From: an uncultured Clostridium sp.
Lineage (GTDB): Bacteria; Bacillota; Clostridia; Oscillospirales; Acutalibacteraceae
NCBI GenBank assembly: GCA_902471875.1
Contig: CABRLN010000031.1
Span: 1 to 25,355 of the forward strand
Reading direction: 5' to 3'
Length of the DNA stretch: 25,355 nucleotides
Shown here: positions 21,362-25,355 of the stretch, piece after piece
Layout of the letters: the number at the start of each line of letters is the position of its first letter
Numbering within the stretch: position 1 is the first letter of the stretch
Made by a program: the position numbers and the translations under genes
The notes under the pieces: generated by a model
What the model was told of the DNA's origin: nothing
The model's input: only the letters and a program-made list of their open reading frames with translations
Databases searched by the model: none

Positions 21362-23977
21362 TTATTTGCCGTAGTAAGCCTTTAGATACATATCCTTAAT
21401 TTCTGAGATTAATGGGTATCTTGGGTTAGCACCTGTACACTGGTCATCAAATGCCATCTCTGACATTTCGTCTAGTGTAGCTAAGAAGTCCTCTTCAGAA
21501 ATACCATAATCTGCAATAGTCTTCTTAATGCCAACAGTTTCTTTCAACTCTTCAATCTTCTTAATGAACAGGTCTAGTGTTTCTTGGTCATTTTTACCAA
21601 CAACACCGCAGAAGTTAGCACACTCTACATATCTCTCTAGTGTGTGTGGATACTGATACTGTGAGAATGTACCCATCTTTGCAGGTACCGGGTCAGCGTT
21701 GTATTTCATTACAAGAGTAATAAGAAGTGCGTTAGCTACACCGTGTGGAAGGTGGTGGTAAGCACCCAGCTTATGAGCCATTGAGTGGCAAACACCTAAG
21801 AATGCGTTAGCAAATGCCATACCTGCCATTGTAGAAGCATCAGCCATCTTCTCTCTAGCAATAGGGTCGTTAGCACCGTTTTCGTAAGCTGATGGCAAAT
21901 ATGTGAAGATGTTCTTCATAGCCTTAAGTGCAAGACCGTCTGAATAGTCTGTAGCCATAACTGAAGCATAAGCCTCCAGTGCGTGTGTAAGAGCATCAAT
22001 ACCTGATGCACTTGTAAGACCCTTAGGCTGGTTCATCATATTGTCAGCGTCAATAATAGCCATGTTAGGCATTAGCTCGTAGTCAGCAAGAGGGTACTTA
22101 ATGCCTGTCTTTTCGTCTGTAATAACAGCAAACGGTGTAACCTCAGAACCTGTACCTGAAGATGTTGGAACAGCAACAAAAGTAGCCTTTTCACCCATCT
22201 TAGGGAATGTATAAACTCTCTTACGGATATCAATAAATCTCATTGCCATATCCATAAAGTCTGCCTCTGGGTGCTCATAAAGAACCCACATAATTTTACC
22301 TGCATCCATTGCTGAACCGCCGCCCATTGCAATAATAACATCAGGCTCAAACAATCTCATTTGTTCAACACCCTCAAGAGCTGATGCAAGAGTTGGGTCT
22401 GGCTTTACATCGTAGAAGCATGTGTGAGCAATGCCCATCATATCAAGCTTTTCTTCAATTGGTGCTACATAACCATTCTTATATAGGAACTGGTCAGTAA
22501 CAATAAATGCCTTCTTCTTATTCATAACTGTGCCAAGCTCGTCAAGTGCTACCGGCATACAGCCCTTCTTAAAGTAAACCTTTTGTGGTGCTCTAAACCA
22601 AAGCATATTCTCTCTCCTCTCGGCTACTGTCTTTGTATTGATAAGGTCCATAACGCCAACATTATGAGAAACTGAGTTACCGCCCCAAGAACCGCAGCCA
22701 AGTGTTAAAGATGGAGCAAGCTTAAAGTTATAAAGGTCACCAATACCACCGTGTGATGAAGGTGTGTTTACAAGAATACGGCAAGTTTTCATTGCAGCTT
22801 GGTGCTTAGCCATTTTCTCTTTTTCAGCAGGGTGAACATACAAAGATGCTGTGTGACCGTAACCACCGTCAGCAACAAGAACCTCTGCCTTTGCAATAGC
22901 CTCGTCAAAGTCCTTAGCCTTATACATAGCAAGTACAGGAGATAGCTTTTCGTGAGCAAACTCCTCAGAAATATCTACAGATTCAACTTCACCAATAAGA
23001 ATCTTTGTTTCTTTTGGTACCTCAACACCTGCAAGCTGAGCAATTGTGTAAGCACTTTGACCAACAATTTTAGCGTTTAAAGCACCGTTAATAAGAATTG
23101 TCTTTCTTACCTTGTCAAGCTCATCGCCCTTTAAGAAATAACAGCCTCTATCTTTAAATTCTTTCTTAACTTCGTTGTAAATAGTTTTAACAACTGTAAC
23201 TGACTGCTCAGAAGCACAAATCATACCGTTATCAAATGTCTTAGAGTGAATAATTGAGTTAACAGCCATTTTAATGTCTGCTGTGTCATCAATAATAACA
23301 GGTGTGTTACCTGCACCAACACCCAAAGCCGGCTTACCTGAAGAATAAGCAGCTTTAACCATACCAGGACCACCAGTAGCAAGAATTGTGTCTGCACTCT
23401 TCATAACTTCGTTTGTAAGTTCAAGTGATGGAACGTCAATCCAACCGATAATGCCCTCAGGAGCACCCGCCTCAACAGCAGCCTCAAGAACAATTTTAGC
23501 AGCCTCAATAGTTGACTTCTTTGCACGAGGGTGTGGGCTGATGATAATAGCGTTTCTTGTTTTTAAGCAGATTAATGACTTAAAGATAGCTGTTGATGTT
23601 GGATTAGTTGTAGGAATAACTGCGGCAATAAGACCAATAGGCTCAGCTATAACCTTTGTACCAAAAGCTGTGTCCTCTTCAATAACACCGCAAGTTTTTG
23701 TGTTTTTGTATGCGTTGTAAATATACTCGGCAGCATAGTTGTTTTTGATAACCTTATCTTCAACAATACCCATGCCTGTTTCTTCTACTGCCATTTGAGC
23801 CAGCGGAATACGAGCCTTATTAGCGGCAATAGCAGCAGCCTTAAAGATTTTGTCAACCTGCTCTTGTGAGTAAGTAGCGAATTCTTTTTGTGCCTCTCTC
23901 ATTGCCTGAATTTTTGCCTGTAAAGCTTCAACAGTGTCAATAACTGCAGGTGCTTTTACTTCTGCTTGTTTTGCCAT
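21362..23977 (-). CDS. adhE: Bifunctional acetaldehyde-CoA/alcohol dehydrogenase
   Basis: 871 aa, normal full length; ATG with AGGAGG about 9 nt upstream. N-terminal aldehyde dehydrogenase domain (about 15-440): IPTTNPTSTAIFKSL, cofactor loop ATGGPGMV (200-207), and FDNGMICASEQ with C254 as the thioester cysteine. C-terminal iron-dependent alcohol dehydrogenase (about 460-871): MGGGSAMDAGK (551-561) for NAD, and the Fe ligands D661, H665, H731 and H745, spaced exactly as in E. coli AdhE. It reduces acetyl-CoA to ethanol using two NADH, regenerating NAD+ in fermentation, and the family forms long filaments (spirosomes). Codons are noticeably more uniform than in neighbours, fitting high expression. 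Under a near-perfect promoter with a Rex-like box. Confidence 0.98.
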   Translation of the reverse strand: MAKQAEVKAPAVIDTVEALQAKIQAMREAQKEFATYSQEQVDKIFKAAAIAANKARIPLAQMAVEETGMGIVEDKVIKNNYAAEYIYNAYKNTKTCGVIEEDTAFGTKVIAEPIGLIAAVIPTTNPTSTAIFKSLICLKTRNAIIISPHPRAKKSTIEAAKIVLEAAVEAGAPEGIIGWIDVPSLELTNEVMKSADTILATGGPGMVKAAYSSGKPALGVGAGNTPVIIDDTADIKMAVNSIIHSKTFDNGMICASEQSVTVVKTIYNEVKKEFKDRGCYFLKGDELDKVRKTILINGALNAKIVGQSAYTIAQLAGVEVPKETKILIGEVESVDISEEFAHEKLSPVLAMYKAKDFDEAIAKAEVLVADGGYGHTASLYVHPAEKEKMAKHQAAMKTCRILVNTPSSHGGIGDLYNFKLAPSLTLGCGSWGGNSVSHNVGVMDLINTKTVAERRENMLWFRAPQKVYFKKGCMPVALDELGTVMNKKKAFIVTDQFLYKNGYVAPIEEKLDMMGIAHTCFYDVKPDPTLASALEGVEQMRLFEPDVIIAMGGGSAMDAGKIMWVLYEHPEADFMDMAMRFIDIRKRVYTFPKMGEKATFVAVPTSSGTGSEVTPFAVITDEKTGIKYPLADYELMPNMAIIDADNMMNQPKGLTSASGIDALTHALEAYASVMATDYSDGLALKAMKNIFTYLPSAYENGANDPIAREKMADASTMAGMAFANAFLGVCHSMAHKLGAYHHLPHGVANALLITLVMKYNADPVPAKMGTFSQYQYPHTLERYVECANFCGVVGKNDQETLDLFIKKIEELKETVGIKKTIADYGISEEDFLATLDEMSEMAFDDQCTGANPRYPLISEIKDMYLKAYYGK

Positions 23978-24085
23978 AAATACAGTCCTCCTAGTAATAT
24001 TGTTAGAAATATAACTGACTTCTTAAAGAGTGATTTTATTTAGAATTAAAGCAAATTTAACTCTCTTTCATTTATCACTGTACCC

Positions 24086-24114
24086 ATTATAAATGCTTGT
24101 TAAAAAATTGTCAA
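24086..24114 (-). promoter_or_regulatory. Consensus sigma-A promoter of adhE
   Basis: On the minus strand perfect TTGACA (24109-24114), 17-nt spacer, perfect TATAAT (24086-24091). Leader of about 100 nt to the ATG. Such a promoter should be very strong unless repressed. Confidence 0.9.
24097..24114. promoter_or_regulatory. Rex-type operator overlapping the adhE -35
   Basis: TTGTTAA-AAAA-TTGTCAA matches the Rex consensus TTGTTAA-N4-TTAACAA at 12 of 14 fixed positions and covers the -35 and spacer. Rex is a repressor released by a high NADH/NAD+ ratio and controls adhE in several Clostridia, so induction by reducing conditions is expected. The rex gene itself is not in this window. Confidence 0.75.
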
Positions 24115-24420
24115 TATCTTTTTTTAAGATATTTTTCGCCAAATTCTGCTTACAAGCCAATGTGTAAAATCAATTGTAAATTCATTAAAATTATATGTAA
24201 AAAATGGTTAAAACACTTACAAATATTTATTATTTTTTAATAATATTCACATATTTAACTAAATTTGCACCTGTAAAACCACACTTTTGCAAAATTATAT
24301 ATTTTTTTAATCCAAATCTTTGTGCAAAAGATAGAAAATTCATATTACTTTAAATTTACAAAAAATCATCTTGAAATAACTATTGTCTATAATGTAAAAT
24401 GGTTGTACATAAATTATACA
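24115..24420. other. Gene-free AT-rich stretch between adhE and tRNA-Ala
   Basis: No ORF. It contains a short TATCTT/AAGATA hairpin just upstream of the adhE -35 (24115-24131), an ATTATT/AATAAT dyad near 24230, and A/T tracts. The tRNA promoter should lie at its right end, but no single best pair of hexamers stands out. Confidence 0.4.
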
Positions 24421-24483
24421 GAAACACTGTGTTGTTTTAGTTTATTAAGGCGATATAACAAGTTAAGACAAAATCAGTGTTTC
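24421..24483 (+). other. Long hairpin just upstream of tRNA-Ala
   Basis: GAAACACTG (24421-24429) pairs with CAGTGTTTC (24475-24483), and inside it TTGTTTTAG (24432-24440) pairs with TTAAGACAA (24463-24471) with two G-U pairs: 18 bp with a small 2x3 internal loop and a 22-nt apical loop. It ends 15 nt before the tRNA 5' end. Role unknown (see findings). Confidence 0.5.
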
Positions 24484-24498
24484 TTTAACTTTTAATAT

Positions 24499-24574
24499 GG
24501 GGATATAGCTCAGCTGGAAGAGTGCATCAATGGCATTGATGAAGTCAAGGGTTCGAACCCCTTTATCTCCACCA
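24499..24574 (+). tRNA. tRNA-Ala (anticodon GGC)
   Basis: 76 nt with encoded CCA. Acceptor stem GGGGATA/TATCTCC includes the G3-U70 pair that identifies alanine tRNA; D-stem GCTC/GAGT; anticodon stem CATCA/TGATG with loop ATGGCAT, anticodon GGC (reads GCC/GCU); T-arm AAGGG-TTCGAAC-CCCTT; discriminator A73. All arms pair, so it should be functional. It stands alone with its own terminator. Confidence 0.97.
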
Positions 24575-24581
24575 ATATATT

Positions 24582-24616
24582 AAAAACGGCTTAAACAAGC
24601 CGTTTTTCTTTTTTTA
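24582..24616 (+). terminator. Terminator of tRNA-Ala
   Basis: 11-bp stem AAAAACGGCTT/AAGCCGTTTTT with a 4-nt loop, followed by CTTTTTTTT. Starts 7 nt after the tRNA CCA. Confidence 0.9.
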
Positions 24617-24624
24617 AATTATTT

Positions 24625-24644
24625 ATCCACGAAAAATCCACGAA
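24625..24644. repeat. Paired 9-bp direct repeats downstream of tRNA-Ala
   Basis: ATCCACGAA at 24625-24633 and again at 24636-24644 (11-bp period, one helical turn). Tandem short repeats of this kind next to a tRNA gene resemble integrase arm-type sites or an attachment junction. No integrase is visible in the window. Confidence 0.45.
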
Positions 24645-24730
24645 TTATTGTGAGCTTGGCTTGCAAACACCAGAACTTCCAACCTAGGGTACTGGTCAGG
24701 TACTGAACAACTTGGCTATAAGACTTATAT

Positions 24731-24773
24731 ATAAAAATAATCCCTTATCCCCTCATAAAGAGGAATAAGGGAT
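24731..24773 (-). terminator. Terminator of the small unknown gene
   Basis: 9-bp perfect stem ATCCCTTAT/ATAAGGGAT with inner CCTC/GAGG pairs, followed on the minus strand by TATTTTTAT. It starts 6 nt after the stop of the gene at 24779, supporting that gene as real. Confidence 0.8.
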
Positions 24774-24778
24774 GATAA

Positions 24779-25021
24779 TTAAATATTTATGTACCTGCTA
24801 ATTTGTTGCAACTGATGTTTGTACCGCTCTGCCCTATTTTCAGCGGCAGCAGAGAAGCCTTGTAATAATTCACTGGACTTTAAATTGCTCTCAAGCGTTC
24901 CGACAAGACTATAGCAGTTATCGTCTTGTGCATTCTTGTATTTTTCATAGTGCTTATACTCAACAAGTACTATTTTTTTAGCATCTTCATTTATGTTTAC
25001 TTGTAACACTGCATACGTCAA
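24779..25021 (-). CDS. Small protein of unknown function next to tRNA-Ala
   Basis: 80 aa from a TTG at 25019-25021, which has AAAGGGG 9 nt upstream. An in-frame TTG at 25028-25030 adjoins that site too closely to be used. The protein starts with a beta-like TYAVLQVNI, then a charged, helical run (DAKKIVLVEYKHYEKYKNAQ), a CYSLVGTLE patch, and a C-terminal amphipathic helix (AAAENRAERYKHQLQQISRY). No family recognised. It has its own terminator 6 nt after the stop and lies behind a leader ORF/terminator pair (25214-25288). Its place beside a tRNA gene hints at an accessory element. Confidence 0.55.
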   Translation of the reverse strand: MTYAVLQVNINEDAKKIVLVEYKHYEKYKNAQDDNCYSLVGTLESNLKSSELLQGFSAAAENRAERYKHQLQQISRYINI

Positions 25022-25213
25022 AAAAATCAACCCCTTTAATATCTTTTACAATTAAAATAAACAAATAACTCATGTGAGTAAACTATCAATTTTACCTCTA
25101 AATAATTTACTTCAACCCTAAGATTATTTTTATATTAACATATTATTTTGCTCTTGTGAATTGCTATCTCGAAATTTGTATAAATTCATGAAATTAGTGT
25201 CACATGTTTGTAC

Positions 25214-25253
25214 AAAAAATAAACACCCTAACCCTCAACTAAGAGAGTTAGGG
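25214..25253 (-). terminator. Terminator overlapping a leader ORF (candidate attenuator)
   Basis: 11-bp stem CCCTAACTCTC/GAGGGTTAGGG (one G-U) with a 6-nt loop, followed on the minus strand by TGTTTATTTTTTG. It lies about 190 nt before the start of the small gene at 25021. The stop codon of the 17-codon ORF falls at its loop. Confidence 0.75.
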
Positions 25254-25288
25254 ATAAGTGTTAATGCAACTATCTTTTTATGTTTCAT
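25235..25288 (-). CDS. 17-codon ORF, candidate leader peptide
   Basis: MKHKKIVALTLIPNSLS, ATG with a full GGAGGT 7 nt upstream. It begins like a secretion signal (basic start, hydrophobic core) but stops after 17 residues, exactly at the loop of a strong terminator hairpin. That overlap is how translation-dependent attenuators work; alternatively it is the stump of a gene for a secreted protein. No family match can be claimed. Confidence 0.45.
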   Translation of the reverse strand: MKHKKIVALTLIPNSLS

Positions 25289-25355
25289 AATCTTTACCTC
25301 CAATTAATATTTAATACACAAAGTAATCACCCACAGGAAAACTGTCAATTACACC

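Noticed and set aside
1..25355. CRISPR array, rRNA gene or complete mobile element
   Set aside because: No regularly spaced direct repeats with unique spacers other than the 52-nt initiation modules, no rRNA signatures, and no transposase or integrase gene seen on either strand.

Overview
This window looks like chromosomal DNA from a low-GC, spore-forming, anaerobic Clostridia-type bacterium (Eubacteriales, plausibly an Oscillospiraceae or Ruminococcaceae relative). The evidence is the AT-rich intergenic DNA, strong AGGAGG-type ribosome binding sites, consensus sigma-A promoters, frequent GTG and TTG starts, a SpoIIR sporulation signal protein, a DacF-like D,D-carboxypeptidase, a fermentative bifunctional AdhE under a Rex-like box, and a DUF6472-type small Cys protein. 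Species-level assignment is not possible from the sequence alone.

Layout. 1-119 is the 3' end of hisF (+). 249-2084 is a minus-strand set reading MarR regulator, PNPOx-like flavoprotein, two-domain GNAT, closed by a terminator. 2311-3456 is a D-Ala-D-Ala carboxypeptidase (+), followed by a second GNAT and an orphan MutS-like ATPase (both -). 6113-6362 (-) is a roughly 200-nt structured RNA with its own terminator and end-to-end pairing, best explained as 6S RNA; a DUF1292 protein lies just upstream of it. 6848-7563 (+) is a complete transcription unit (promoter to terminator) without a normal gene. It opens with four evenly spaced Shine-Dalgarno/AUG modules, three of which start 1- to 3-codon ORFs. 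This is the least explained part of the window. 7694-11053 (-) holds spoIIR, ispE, a class I aminotransferase and an Lrp/AsnC regulator; the last two overlap by 4 nt.

11319-14312 (+) holds an RluA-family pseudouridine synthase and proS. 14474-17646 holds a small Cys protein (-), a Pr6Pr-like membrane protein (+), an orphan lipoprotein (-) and an AraC regulator (+), with a perfect palindrome and a tiny candidate transcript between the last two. 17943-21116 (-) is a thiamine set: a sigma-A promoter, a TPP riboswitch with an overlapping terminator arrangement, then thiD, thiC and thiE. It makes the HMP-PP branch and joins it to the thiazole; no thiazole genes are present here. 21362-24114 (-) is adhE with its terminator, a perfect -10/-35 promoter and a Rex-like operator over the -35, so expression should respond to NADH/NAD+. 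24499-24574 is tRNA-Ala(GGC), and the DNA beyond it looks like an accessory junction: paired 9-bp direct repeats, a small unknown gene, and a 17-codon leader ORF that runs into a terminator.

Several starts were moved downstream of the longest possible ORF because a good ribosome binding site and family N-termini favour the internal start (DUF1292, Lrp, RluA-family, proS, Pr6Pr-like, thiD). All functional names come from recognising motifs by eye; no database search was run.
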